The notes beneath the pieces were generated by a model that worked only from the letters and a program-made list of their open reading frames with translations, was not told the origin of the DNA and ran no database searches. From NCBI GenBank assembly GCA_963565915.1, contig OY751491.1:2852001-2916000 (forward strand): a stretch of 64,000 nucleotides of DNA. Reading direction: 5' to 3'. Each line of letters begins with the position of its first letter. The stretch's first letter is position 1. This document shows, one piece after another, positions 32,001 through 43,376 of this stretch. Source of the stretch: Entoloma clypeatum (taxonomy: Eukaryota; Basidiomycota; Agaricomycetes; Agaricales; Entolomataceae). The translations under genes were made by a program, and so were the position numbers.

Positions 32001-34443
32001 TCATATTCCCCGCTCCCTCCACACCCCCGCCCCCTTTCTCCCACCAGGGCACCTTTCCCCACCCAAACATCGCGTCTCTCATCTCCGCCTCCGCCCTCTT
32101 CTTCATCATACGAAATGTTCCCTCGTATTCCCGATCGACCTCCATCCACCCCTTGACGTCGGTAATCTCCTGCTCAGAGAGCGGCGGGATATGCGTGAGG
32201 GAGTCGACGAGGGGCACGACGGTGACGCGAGTGACGCCTGGGTTGAGTGAGACGTTGGCGGGGAGAGGCGGGAGCGAGGGGACAACGGTGGGTTGGGATT
32301 GGGAGGTGATGGGTTGTTGCTGTGGGGCCGGGCCTTGGTTTGGACCTAGCAGCGACGGGGGTTGTTGTTGAGGCGCCACGGGAGCGGCAGATGCAGATGA
32401 CGTTGAGGGAGGGAGCGTGGCAGGCAAGGCCGCGACGGGTGTAGTTAAAAGCGGCGCAGAAGGACCAGATAGAAGACTACCGCCTTGAGCCATACCGATA
32501 CCCTCACCCGGCGGCACACTGACACTCCCGCCTTGACCCAAGGAGACAGACCCTTGGCGCGGGACCGATCCATGCCTCTGTTGTTGTCCCGAACCATGTT
32601 TCTGCTGCTGGTGCTGCTGGTGAGGTGGTATCGACCGTATGTCTGCCATTGTTCCATTATTTGCACCAATACCGAATGCACCAGCAGAATCCCCGTTCAT
32701 CCCCATACTCGAACGTGGGCGTTGAGTCTGTGGCAATGGGATAGGGAACCCAGGATTCACACCATTCATGTCCCCGCTTGAAGCAGAGAGCGAGCGTGGA
32801 ATAGAATTGGGTGGGCCCATCGCGCCGCCTCCAGGTAAACCCATGTCAACTGTCCCAATCCTGGGCGAGTCTCCAACTTTTCGCTTGGCGCCGCGATATG
32901 GAGAACCAGGGAGTGGAGGAGATGTTGAAGTGGGGGTCGGGGTCGTGCGATGCTGTTGTTGGAGCTGGTTTAACTGGGATTGTTGCAGGTGTTGCTGATG
33001 GGATCCAAACTGGCCAGTACCCTGGCCCTGCTGGTGATGGTGCTGATGCTGGCCGCCAAATCCTCCCTGACCTTGCGGGTAAGGATTCTGGTGATTCTGG
33101 GCCTGAGACGGAGACATTCCACGTTGAGGTTTATTTACAGTGCCGAACCCGTTGACGCCTTCTTGCAAGGGTGTGGCGGCCATTGCTCTGCTCGGTGGAC
33201 GCATCATACCAGCGCTGGCTCCAGGTAGGTTTCGCGTATTGATGTTGGGGTCTCTCATGACCACGTTCATTCCTCCCATTCCGCGAGGAATGCTCGAGGG
33301 GGGCGGCATCATCGATTGATGTTGAGATTGTGGCTGAGGCTGTGTTGATGTGGATGAACCAGAGCTGAGAGGGCGATCGTAGAAAGGATTGGGATGGTTG
33401 CCCATGGCGGAGGGGGCACGCATGAGGCCTTGAAGCACGTCTTGGTTTTGCTGGTGCTGCGGCTGATTCTGGTTGGTGTGGTTGAACATTCCAGCACCCA
33501 TGCTGCCAGTAGCGATGCCCATACTGGATCCCATGCCCATGTTCATGATCTGCTGCTGTGAGGGGTATCCTTGCATCATCTGGTCACGAAACGGCTGCTG
33601 ATTTACAGAGACTCCCATTGGGCTGCTGCCCATGCCCATCGACATGGACTGGTCGCGAAAAGGCTGTTGTTGGTGTTGTGGTTGTTGTTGTTGTTGTTGT
33701 TGTTGCTGCTGCTGCTGCTGGGCTTGCTGCATGGCCATCAGAGATTGATCGCGAAAGGGCGACTGCTGCTGGCTGGTCATGTTCATGCCGCCGATGATGG
33801 GGTGCGAACCCATGTGCATTCCACCCTGCTGGTTGGGCATGGCGATGCCCATGGATTGCATCTGGGCCTGTTGTTGGAGCTGTTTTTCGCGATTGGCTTG
33901 TTGATGTTGCTGAAGGAGCATCATCTTGGCCTGCTTCTCCTGGGGCGAGAGTACACCGAACTGGGCGGGAGTCATTCCGAAAAGGGACGCGATCGAGTTT
34001 GTGGGGAGAGATGCGGACTGGAGCTGAGAGGGTGAAGGGGGCAGCTGAGAGGATGAGGACGCGATGGAGGGCTGGTGCTGGGGGATGGAGGGGGACGTGA
34101 GGGCAGAGGGATTGATGCTGCCTCCGCCCGGACCGCCAGGTGTGTTGATGCCCATGCCGTTCATGAGCTGGTGCTGCTGGAGGACCTGGCTGGGATTGAT
34201 GGGCATGGAATGATGCTGCTGCTGTTGCTGTTGCATAGGCATGGGCATTGCGGACATGCCCATTCCGCTCATGAGTTGGGCGGGAGTAGGGGTGGTATTG
34301 GGTCCGTGGTGGAATTTCTGCTTGTTCGGGGACGCGCTCTGGTTCTGAAAGGAAGCGAGGAGGGCGGGATTGATGGCGCCGCCATGGGCTGGGGAGTATT
34401 GGGATTGCTGGTACGGGTTTTGGCCATTGAGGTTTGTGTTCAT
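29071..34443 (-). CDS. SNF5: SNF5/SMARCB1-type SWI/SNF subunit with GATA-like finger
   Basis: Eight exons are predicted on the minus strand: 34443-31898, 31833-31718, 31655-31150, 31115-30958, 30891-29990, 29932-29451, 29384-29247, 29187-29071. They sum to 1654 codons plus TGA with every junction in frame. The first 700 residues are Gln/Met/Pro/Gly-rich with a poly-Gln run near residue 245. The SNF5 core follows: repeat 1 (LVPIRLEFDVEHHKMRDTF, from about 865) and repeat 2 (SMKLDDQFEWDLDNEHASPE, from about 1075, ending KELGLGGEFK). A zinc finger at about 1382-1409 has the form C-x2-C-x20-C-x2-C (CSNCGC, CGTCGKFWHRHRRPRP), like GATA fingers. SNF5 is a core subunit of the nuclear SWI/SNF remodeller and anchors it on the nucleosome acidic patch. 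The intron at 31149-31116 would be only 34 nt. The CDS is confident; the exact start is less so. Confidence 0.9.
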
Positions 34444-34749
34444 GGCCGCGGGAGCGGAGTCGGGGGACGGGTGGAGAGTGTGGTCGGGGGTGAATCTGGG
34501 GGCATGGTGCCAGTGAGCAGAGGGGGGAGGGGGGAGGGGAGATTGAGGGGAGAGACAGACCTTTGAGGATATAACACGAGGGTGAATTGAAATTTATAGG
34601 ACACAGACACACACAGAAGCGCACGCCTCAGCTGCTCTCTCTCTTCTCAACAGCGAGAGCGCAAGGTCAGATCAACACGTCACACGACGTGACGGGGTAC
34701 AGGGTTTGTTTGTCACACCAGCCACAGTACAAGTCTATCTCTCCTCACT
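34444..34749. promoter_or_regulatory. upstream region of SNF5
   Basis: The 306 bp between the SNF5 start and the OST4 stop show a short (CACA) run near 34600 (TGTG on the SNF5 strand) but no TATA box I would trust. It should hold the SNF5 promoter and the OST4 3' end. Confidence 0.3.
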
Positions 34750-34878
34750 TTACTCCTCCTTCTCCTTCACTCCCAGGTACTGCTCGTTCACAGCAACAAA
34801 ATGGTACCCCACAGCCGTCACCATCGCAAGCACCCCCAGCGCGTTCGCCAGCGTGTACATTGTTTCGTGCGAGATCAT
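34750..34878 (-). CDS. OST4: OST4, oligosaccharyltransferase mini-subunit
   Basis: A single 42-codon frame encodes MISHETMYTLANALGV, then a hydrophobic run and GYHFVAVNEQYLG, ending KEKEE and TAA. Known OST4 proteins are 36-40 residue single-pass ER membrane proteins beginning MI(S/T)D and carrying a YHxVAVN-like end after the helix. Length, N-terminus, one transmembrane helix (about residues 9-29) and tail all fit. OST4 holds the STT3 catalytic subunit to the other subunits of the complex that transfers N-glycans in the ER. The stop is 306 bp upstream of SNF5 on the same strand, and QCR8 starts 216 bp away divergently. No intron is needed. Confidence 0.85.
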   Translation of the reverse strand: MISHETMYTLANALGVLAMVTAVGYHFVAVNEQYLGVKEKEE

Positions 34879-35094
34879 CCTTGATCAACTTCTGTTCGTC
34901 ACAAGTCAGCCTAGAACACCCACGGCGCAGCCCACTCACCGCTATTAGTTGTATACGCAAATGAGAGTTCAGTAAGAGAAAAGATATGATGCAACACGTT
35001 CTTCAAATTCATTGTTTGTTTATGTCTATTTCCAATGCTTCCGGACCGAATCGCTTCATTTCCACTACCAACCAACACTCTCAATTCCACAAAA

Positions 35095-35773
35095 ATGAGG
35101 CCCTCCATCGCCCGCTTCAGCGACATGCCCGGACGTCAGTGTTCCATTCATCTTTACTAGATTGTGCTCTAACAGTAACACTACAATAGCTAAGGTCTAT
35201 GTAAGTCCCATCTCACAACCCAACACCCGTGACCATTTCTCAACAACACCTAGAACCTCTGGTGGGGCGACAAGAGTGGTATGAAGCAAAAGGGCATTGT
35301 CCAATATAGTGGGTATTCCACTTTCGTTGTCCTCTGCGGCTGCTCACTTGCATCTTTGATTATATCGCTCATACAACACTTCTCTATTCCCCCCTAACAA
35401 TAAAAAGCCCTCTCCCCTTACCAATCCAAGGCCGCGCCGAACATGATTCGCAACTACCTTTTCAACGGCTACCGCCGACTTTCCGGAGAAGCCATCTATT
35501 TCCTCCTCCCCTTTGGTGTCGGTAAGCTGGTCCTTTCGTTCTCTTTTCATTTTCTCTCCTCCAAGACCTCCAAAAAAACTAAACAAAAGGCGGTGAATAA
35601 ACGCCGAGTTCCTTGGTGTATATCCTACAGCTCATCTTTTCCATTCATCCAAAGACAATCACTGACCACCTGTCTTGCCAACAGGTTACGCTGTTTATTC
35701 CTGGGCCAAGAACTACGATGAATGGCAAAACAGCAAAGCAGGACACCTCGCCGCTGGTCATGCCGGACATTAG
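35095..35773 (+). CDS. QCR8: QCR8, cytochrome bc1 complex subunit 8
   Basis: Five exons are predicted: 35095-35134, 35190-35200, 35254-35308, 35408-35521, 35685-35773, giving 102 residues. The protein starts MRPSIARFSDMPGPKVYNLW and contains WWGDKSGMKQKGIVQYTLSP, the hallmark of this family, then FNGYRRLSGEAIYFLLPFGV and a helix running into YAVYSWAKNYDEWQNSKAGH. The family is about 95-110 residues long with one inner-membrane helix; it is nuclear-encoded and contacts cytochrome b in complex III. Exon 2 is a micro-exon of 11 nt (codons for PKVY). The acceptor of exon 4 lacks a pyrimidine tract (AATAAAAAG), so that junction is slightly uncertain, but the frame and family motif require it. Confidence 0.9.
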
Positions 35774-35982
35774 GACCCTTGGCTCAATTGTTTCGTCGCG
35801 GGCCTCGCGGCGAGCACTTCGTGAGTAGAGTGATAGATGATCGATGACAGATAAGACACTCAGGGAGAAGATAGAGGTGTTGGCTATCTAATAAAATCGT
35901 AGAATCCTTGGGCCGAATTCATGCTGGTGCGCCAGGTATCGAGAATGCAACGTTGTCAAATCATCGATGAAGGCCAACAGAG

Positions 35983-36067
35983 TGGACACACCCGGAATTG
36001 AACTGGGGACCACCCGCAGACTGCACTTGTGCTAAGCGGACGTGATAACCAACTACACCATGCGCCC
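35983..36067 (-). tRNA. tRNA-Ala (AGC) with 11-nt intron
   Basis: Its mature sequence is close to the gene at 28773: acceptor GGGCGCA with TGTGTCC again has G3:U70, the D arm is identical, and the loop begins TTAGCA. The intron is one base shorter and different in sequence. The T arm is CCCAG-TTCAATT-CCGGG with one A:C-type mismatch. No run of four Ts occurs in the first 80 nt downstream; the first lies about 87 nt away. It may be weakly expressed or rely on a distant terminator. Confidence 0.85.
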
Positions 36068-36419
36068 TTGATTCTCCAAACTTGAGAGCTTTGTTCCCGG
36101 CGAATACGTGGCTTCTTTTTCAAAAAAAAGAAGTCTTACATCTAAAAAAAATTCCATTCATGTGTGGATTTGGATTTCCAGACTTATACCCCATTTGTCT
36201 CTCGAACATTGCATGTTCCGATACCGATCCTGACGCCCTGATTGGGTCCGGAACAAAAGAGTGCTGTGCAGTCTGTGTATTCAAATTTTCTACGACACCG
36301 GCGTGATCAATGAAATTTCCTTTTTCTCCACCACGGCTTCTGGGATAGTTATCGTCCTGTCTCGTGCCCTAATTTCAAACGCCCCCTCTCGTTCTTTGTT
36401 CCCCTCTTGCGCGCTTGAC
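36068..36419. other. intergenic, tRNA to MYND gene
   Basis: This 352-bp stretch holds A-rich runs near 36121 and 36148 and CT-rich sequence before the next start codon. No other feature is seen. It should contain the MYND gene promoter. Confidence 0.3.
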
Positions 36420-38045
36420 ATGCCTCCCAGCTTATCAGTCTCGACGATGAGGATGTCTATGCCGATACACACCACTGGACGGGCGGCGCGGTTCGCTGAG
36501 ATGCTTGAAAAGTACAGACGGGGAGAATTCATGGACGATACCGTTCCCCCGATCTGCGGGGCCTGTAAGAAGGAAGAGCGACCAGGGCAGGTTGAGTGTT
36601 TTGTCCTGTTCTTGTCTTGTCCGCAATATGGCGGCCTTGTATATTCACTGATGGCTTTCTCGTGATAGCTGCTGATTCGATGCTCTGGTTGCAATGGGGT
36701 ACAATATTGTGATGCAAAGGTCTGTCCCTCGGGTCTGCCATCACGCTCTTAGGCCAATGCCCCCCAATTCCACCAGTGCGCGACGTACGGATTGACCAGC
36801 GGCCACCCGACACAGCTACACCGAAATATATGCGCCACCATAAAGGTTCATTCCTCCTTGAATGATCCGCCGATCCTTTTCTCACAACAGAGTTCCTCTT
36901 AGGAATGCGTGGCGAAGCGACCAGCGATGCAAGAAATTGCCAGACAGTTCCCGTGGGCGAGGCAGCAAGCGGACGGCACGTTCTCGTTCGACCTTCTACG
37001 GGCGGCGAAAGGCATCTTCGGTGTCGGGCCCGAATTTGGGTGGTGGACAGAATCACCGTTTTATAGCGTTGGTTCACGCTACGTATGGGGGTTCTGGCTG
37101 TTGGAAGAGGAGCACCTTCAAGAGAGCGAGGGATGGAAGCTGCCTGTCGATCAGATTCCATGGCTCGATTTTGCTGCTTCTTCGTCCGGCACCCCGCCGA
37201 CGATGGAGCGGTTCGAGCATAGTTGGCCCGGGTACTACAAGTGGCGTGGGTTGCCGATGGAGTCGCTAGCTGTGTTCCTTTTGCAGTGGCCATTGACAAT
37301 ATTCAAACTCTTGTACCTTCTGGGGTTGGCCCCACCTGATCCGCCGAAGGAAAGGCGGCAGCTCACGGTCCACCTGCTTGGTGTGGAGACGGAGCTTGAT
37401 TTTCTACCAGTGTGAGTCCTCTTTACGGGCAAAAGGACCTTGATAATTTCTGAAAACTCCAGGTTTGGAGAACTGGCACTACTTCTTCCCAATACTGATC
37501 TGGATCTGGTTCTTTTTGGGACCGGTCTCGGCGGGCTGAAGGCACAAGTTGATTCGAGATCCTGTTTGGCTGCGCGTCCCTTCGTCTACACGTACGCCGC
37601 ACCCGAGGTGTCCGGTGAAGGTAAGGTGCGGATCGCGCTGTCGCCATCGGGTCTGCTCTGGGATGGGATGGACGTCGCGCGGCTCCGGAACGAGAAGCCT
37701 GACGCCATCGTCGCCCTAAACGCGGGGTTGGGGGCGTATTTGGAGTGGCTGCCCGTGCTTTATGCATCTCGGGCGTTGGCGATTCCGTTCGCGGTAACGG
37801 ACTACCTGGAGATCAGTCTGGACACGAACGTCCGGATCCTGAAGAGGCTTGGGCAGATGCAACAGGGGTTGTGGCCGGTGGTAGGGTTGACAGGCGTAGA
37901 GCAGAAGAGGCTCTGGGATGCGCAGGAGGAGGAGTACCGAATTGAGCTGAACCCGTTCATGTGCCCCGGACCGAGACCACAGGCATTGGATGTTGGTCCG
38001 TCGGCGGTGAACGGGCATGTGATGGTGATCACTCCTGGGCTTTAG
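36420..38045 (+). CDS. MYND zinc-finger, MSS51-like protein
   Basis: Exons 36420-36590, 36669-36719, 36777-36845, 36903-37411 and 37463-38045 give 460 residues in frame. The MYND finger is complete if exon 3 starts at 36777: C46, C49, C62, C65, C71, C75, H89, C93 (CGAC, CSGC, YCDAKC, HRNIC), with a longer than usual gap before the His. The rest resembles the C-terminal domain of mitochondrial splicing suppressor 51-like proteins common in basidiomycetes (RRQLTVHLLGVETELDFLPV, DLVLFGTGLGG, LNAGLGAYLEWLPVLYAS, VTDYLEISLD). In yeast Mss51 promotes translation of COX1; most fungal paralogues have no tested role. An earlier acceptor at 36754 would also stay in frame but would make a 33-nt intron and spoil the finger. 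The start codon is uncertain because the frame is open upstream. Confidence 0.8.
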
Positions 38046-38282
38046 GCGGATGATTAGATTACGAACGAAGTTAACTCTGCTTATCAGTCGATGTCGTCGA
38101 GCATGTCCAGCTGTCGATAATTGCGATCATCGGTGCTTATCGCCAGGACTGACAACGGTGTGAGTGGAAACAGAATTATAGAAGACAGCAAGCGGTGATG
38201 GGGCAGGTGTCACTGCGCTTTTATACAGGATGACCATTCCATCCCTCCGTCGCTTCCTACAACGGCGGAACACAGACAACGG

Positions 38283-39672
38283 ATGAGCTGGGACGGTGCT
38301 AGGACCCGAAACCGCGACCACCCCTTTACCCATCTCCAACTGCCTTTCGAACTCCCTCAGCCATCCTCGCCGCCACGTCGCAGGCGATCCCCTTCACGGA
38401 AGTGGCAGCATATCTTGTCTTACTATGCCCGTCGTCCGCCGTACTACCTGGTCCTATACTTCGCCCTCAACCTCGCCCTCACCCTTTACAACAAGTCGCT
38501 CCTTCTCAGCTTCCCCTTCCCTTACACACTCTCTGCAATGCATGCTCTCTGCACTTCCATCGGCTCCTTTGTCCTCCTCCGCACACGTTCTTCTCCTCTA
38601 CCACGTTTGAATCAGCGCCAAAGGCTAGTCTTACTCGCTTTCAGTTGTCTCTATACCATCAATATCGTCGCCAGCAATGTCTCGTTAGGTCTCGTCACTG
38701 TTCCCGTCAGTACATCATTTTCCTCAGACCTATCATTTTCACCTGACTCGCCCGCTGCAAGTTTCATCAAGTCGTACGCGCATCCACGCCATTCTTCACA
38801 ATAGTCTTCTCGGCCATCATCCTCGGAACGCGAAGCAGTCACGCCAGATTAATAGCGTTATTACCTGTCGTAGCTGGAGTTGGGTTCGCGTGTGTATCAG
38901 ACTTTTACTCAAACTCTTTCGTCATCTCACATTGCTTACTAGAACCTATGGAGACTACTATTTCACGCCCTGGGGGCTCTGCCTCACTCTTCTCGGCACC
39001 GTTCTCGCGGCTCTCAAAACGATCTATACCAACGTCCTGCAGAAACCATCCCTTCCCCCGCCAACCTGGACCGCATATGCGGACAAACCTGCTTCTCCAT
39101 CCGCAGCGGATGTATCTAATGGCATTCGCCTGCATCGAACTGCGCTTCCTCCATTGTCTCCGCTCCACCTGCTGTACCTTTTATCCCCCCTCGCATTTAT
39201 CCAGACAATTCTCATAGCCCATTTTTCCGGCGAGCTCGAGCGCGCGCGTGGCTATGTGTCGGCCAAAACACTACATCCTCCGTCGGTCGGTGGAAGCGGG
39301 TCTATGTTTGTGCGGCTCCTGACCATCGTAAATATCGCGGAGGAGAGTTTCGGGGTTTCCAACTTTCACGTGGCGCTCCTCCTCATGAACGGCATAATGG
39401 CGTTTGCGCTCAATGTGGCTAGCTTTAGTGCAAACCGAAAAGTTGGCGCGTTAAGCATGACCGTTGCTTGTGGGTTTTTTCTTTTCTTCCTCGCCTGCGT
39501 CTGATCGTGGCCTTCAGCCAACGTCAAACAGGTGCTGACGATTTTATGCGCGGTTATCCTCTTCAATCTAACGATAACACCGATGAATGCGTTCGGGATT
39601 GTCCTCACGCTCGCTGGGGGTGTGGTTTATGCCTGGGTGGACCTGAAGGAGAGACAGGAGTGGATGGTATGA
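38283..39672 (+). CDS. triose-phosphate/nucleotide-sugar-type transporter
   Basis: Exons 38283-38705, 38762-38889, 38943-39469 and 39518-39672 give 410 residues. The family signature is clear: YFALNLALTLYNKSLL in helix 1, SNVSLGLVTVPFHQVVRAST in the centre, PVVAGVGFATYGDYYFTPWG, and a C-terminal block with ASNVKQVLTILCAVILF and ITPMNAFGIVLTLAGGVVYA. These belong to the TPT part of the drug/metabolite transporter superfamily, ten-helix antiporters of Golgi or ER membranes in fungi. The substrate cannot be told from sequence. A loop of about 60 polar residues sits between helices (LQKPSLPPPTWTAYADKPA onward). The last intron (48 nt) is set by the VASNVKQ motif, since the exon reads through to a stop otherwise. 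Confidence 0.9.
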
Positions 39673-39959
39673 TTGCTTTCTTCTGGGTGTTTTGACCCAT
39701 GTATTTTGAGATCCTGTTCCCTCATGGCATTCAGCCAGCTTTATAGAAACGAGAGCATGTTGCAATTGTATCGATGATTTTTTGAACTTTTTGTCAACTT
39801 TTTCAGTATAGATAATGCATGTACATATCTCCCATCAATACTTTGAACAAACGAACACATGATCGCGGCGCGTCTGCCAATTTCTGTCAGCCCCTCGAGA
39901 TATAAACCACGCAGGATGGCTGTCTCCTCATCCATACTTCTTACCATAGAGCTCCCACA

Positions 39960-42900
39960 ATGCCAACACCATCTCAATACACACCCTCTCGCGCGTGGCA
40001 GGGTCCCGCCACCCTCGCCTCTTGGCCTCCCCCGCCTTCCCGAGGGAGGTCTGAGCCCCCACGCAACCATTGCAAGGCGCGCGTTCCGCCACCCCGCAAA
40101 TCCTGTCCGCCCTCTCGCGCCTGGCAGGGTCCCACCACCCTCGTCTCCTGGCCTTCCCCGCTCTCCCGAGGGAGGTCTGAGCCCCCACGCAGCAAGGCGC
40201 GCGGTCCACCACCCCGCAAATCCTGTCCGCCGCAGCCCGGGCCATCACCCCCTCCAGTGTCCAGAAGCATTTGCAGGGAGAAAGTCACAGTGCCTCCGAA
40301 AGTGCAGACTCTGTCCGCCTGGCCATGTCTTCTGCTCTCCGTTACCGCCGTCATCGCCATAGTGCTGATCCTCGTTCGGACACTTGTGCCTGCACAAGCA
40401 CAAGTTCAAGGGCATCGCGTGGTGGATGCAGAAAGGCCAACCGTCAGACCTGTAGCCATCTTCGAGGCAGTCCGCCCGGTCGCTCGTCATATCGGCGGTA
40501 TTGCTGCATCCCCCGATCCCAAGGAACCGTCCATACCGTTTTTCTCCTCCGTCGTCTCACTGGCAGCTCCTGCCTCGACGACCCCCATCGCGGTAATGGA
40601 TAAACGAGAGGTAGTACCGGAGTCAACACCCAATCTGATCTCTGGACTTTTGGAAGTTCTCGGACCACCTAAATTGCCACCGCTACCGCCTCCGCCTTCC
40701 CCAACACTTCCCCGCTTGCCGCAGTTGACGAAACCGATGCTCAAGTCAGCCTGCCCTGTCCGCCCTGTCCCGTCAGCCCTTTCGTGGCATTTCATTTCCG
40801 CTACCTGCGCTATTCCGGTGATCCTGCTCAGCATGATCGGCAGCTCCATCTTGTTACGCAGGTACTCCAAGAGGTCCGGCAAGATATATCCCCCGTCTTC
40901 AAGGATGAACGACGAGCCCTTGGCGGCGACTGTGGCCTCAACGACGAACAGAGTGTCCGCTAGTGAAGGTGACGATGCGGGGGCCCAAACTTTTCCAGGG
41001 TCTTCCTCCACCTCCACCTCCCCGGTTCGAGCACCGTTGGCACCTGAACACATACCACCGCCCGTGGATGGATTGGACCCTCCAGCTCCTGCCACACCCA
41101 TTGGCGACGCACCACATACGGCCTCCACGAACTCTGCCCTAGCCGACGATATCGAACCAGGTTTATGCTCGACCCTAACAGCCAGTGACAGTCTCGAGTT
41201 GTTCCGTCACAAGCCAAGAACGCACCGTCTAGCGCCTAACCACGACGTCGTTAGTCGTATAGTCACCTATGCGCCGTCCGCGCCACCAGGGGACCTAACG
41301 GTCAAAGGCAGCGACGGGCTCAAGTACAAGCACAAGCACCCGAGGTCTCAGGAACACCAGTCCGAGATTCATGTGGAGTCCAGCATCAACAGCCCACTGG
41401 ACAGTTTCGATGACGTCTTTTGCGGTGACGCCGGCGTTGTAGCATTGGGTGAGTACCCTTTCTCTCCAAAATTCGTCCTTCGTTAACCATCCTCTCCCCA
41501 GTATTCTCAGCCGAACAACGGACCATCAAAGCATGTCGAAGAGAGGAACCGACAACAGGCCGCATCCGTGTTACACAAGCGATGGGTGACGAGCTCGCCA
41601 ATGGAGTCCCTTACACGGTCCCTAAGGCAGCTTTTAGTAAGTAGTTGGGTTTTCAAAGCCCATCCTTCCCGTGATCATTCGATTTCTTCATTTGCAGTCG
41701 ACGGGCAACATACTCTTCAACCTCAGAGACGAGATGACGCAATTGCGAGGCGCGTCACCGTAGGCAAGGGCGTTAGGGATATACCGCCGTTGAGGTATGG
41801 AAAGCGAGATTCCGATGACGATATCTACCACCCATCATCGTCTGCTGGAGCGAATACCGAGGGTCCCCAACGCACCGAAGCCGATATAAAGGACCGTTGG
41901 CGTCGCCATGCTCAGCCCCCACCTGAGCTTCTCCCAATCCGGCGTCGCCCTCTCAGCCTTGAAAATGACCCCGTCCCTTCCGACCGCTGCCGAGCGCCCG
42001 ACCTCCGCAACAATAGCACCAAGCAGCCTGTAGAGGCAGGAATCAGGCACCCGGAAGCAGACCACAAGACATCCGACGCTCGCTCTACGTTCAACTCTTC
42101 GCGCCCCCACCGTCCACTGCGCTTGGATACGAAGAAGCCTCGCCAACTCCCCAATCGGCTTTTGATTGTCACACCTCCAAGCACCGAGGACGACCGCTTC
42201 TCCTCCATCGTTAGCGGCCAAGCCCCCGACGTCCGTCTCGGTACGACGCGCGATGACACGAAGGAGCAGCCCGCCGACCCCGACGGCGGGAAACGTAAAA
42301 TACGGCGCCAGGATCACGGGGAAGTCAACCCCGTCCGGCCCGCCTTCCAACCCCCAAGGCCAGTCGACCCCATCCCCCGACTCCCCTTCCACCTCTTCCC
42401 AAACCCCCACGCTGGTCCCGACGTTGTGGACTCTCCCCCGATGAATCGGATGGCGTTCTTCATCCCAGAGGTCGTATCGGAGCGGTCGGCCAGCCCGGTC
42501 ATCTCCTGTCCGACCCCTGACCTTCCGTCACTCCCGTCGACATCGGACTGGCAGTTCCTCAAAGAGGTTGAGCTCGAGCGCAAAGAAACGAGGCATATGG
42601 ACGAGGTCCCCCCAAGAAGGGCTGCAACGAAACCGGAGGTCCCAGTGGCCGGTTCGTCGCGTCCCACTTCATGTGGCAGGTCCGCAGGTGTGATGCCACT
42701 GCAGCGGACGCAGGACTGGCGCGGAAATAGAAGGGCGGATGCAGAATCTCGGGGATTGGCGGCAGCGGCGAAGGAGACGCATCAGGACGCGGTGAAGGTG
42801 TTTAGTGAGATGAGGGCGAAAGAGGGCAAGGAGAAGACAGAGGAGAGGGACGTGGAAAGGGAGCGAGAGAGGGAAGAGCAGGTGAAGGCGGCGAAAGAGA

Positions 42901-43076
42901 GAGACGAGAGGGCGCGAGAAAGAGCTGAAGGAGAGAAGCAAAGGGCCCAGAGAGCAAAAGAAAGGGCCGAGAGAGCGAAAGAAAGGGTCGAGAGAGCGAA
43001 CGAGAAGGGGCTGAGAAGGCAGTGCAGGAGACGAGGAGGGGTAAGCCTAGGGAGAACTCCTCGTAGTATCATCTAG
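39960..43076 (+). CDS. unrecognised two-helix, disordered protein (paralogue 1)
   Basis: Exons 39960-41448, 41502-41636 and 41698-43076 give exactly 1000 codons in frame. I do not recognise the family. Seen in order: a Pro/Arg-rich N-terminus made of two copies of a 41-residue unit (SRAWQGP, SRGRSEPP, PPPRKSCPP); a hydrophobic helix near 116-142 (LLLSVTAVIAIVLILV); a second near 277-299 (IPVILLSMIGSSILL) followed by LRRYSKRSG; a long disordered region; a conserved block near 745-830 (NPVRPAFQPPRPV, PPMNRMAFFIP, SPDLPSLPSTSDW-like); and a Glu/Arg/Lys-rich coiled coil near 895-985. Its closest relative is the gene facing it at 43377-46740, which shares exon boundaries, the hydrophobic segments, the block and the coiled coil. 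It may be a membrane-anchored scaffold; that is a guess. The first exon start is the only ATG before the helix. Confidence 0.6.
39986..40230 (+). repeat. tandem 125-bp duplication in paralogue 1
   Basis: Two adjacent units (about 39986-40110 and 40111-40230) share CCTCTCGCGC, GGCAGGGTCCC, CCCGAGGGAGGTCTGAGCCC and CCACCCCGCAAATCCTGTCC in the same order. The second unit lacks 6 bp. The frame is preserved. Confidence 0.85.
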
Positions 43077-43376
43077 AGAATCAAAGTACCTTGTTTCCAC
43101 ACAAGATGAAGGCACCCTTGTGTCCTTCCGCTACCTCCCGGTCAAAAACACCGCTGAGTCCTGACATCGGAGGCACTGGATTTTGACGATTAAAAATTGG
43201 CGCCTGGCATTGATGTGTATTGTGGTGAGTCATGTTCTGACCCGGTGCGCAATGGCAGCCTCATTTCACGCAGTCCCTTTGGAAGCCCCATATCCATATG
43301 ATACGAAGATAACATATAGTTTACTTGGAGACATAGATAGATAGAAACAAAGGCGGAACATAGGCAATTGGATATA
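43077..43376. other. convergent intergenic gap between paralogues
   Basis: The 300 bp between the two stop codons have no coding frame or repeat I recognise. Each gene would end its transcript here. Confidence 0.35.

Noticed and set aside
33571..34035. Leu-rich + strand frame opposite SNF5
   Set aside because: It is the antisense of the poly-Gln region (CTG/TTG runs) and has no other support.
33584..34624. Long antisense-phase frame (346 codons) on the minus strand
   Set aside because: It is the SNF5 Gln-rich exon read in another phase; low-complexity CAG/CAA sequence stays open in several frames.
36720..36753. 33-nt intron in the MYND gene
   Set aside because: Using the acceptor at 36776 gives a normal 57-nt intron and restores YCDAKC and HRNIC of the finger.
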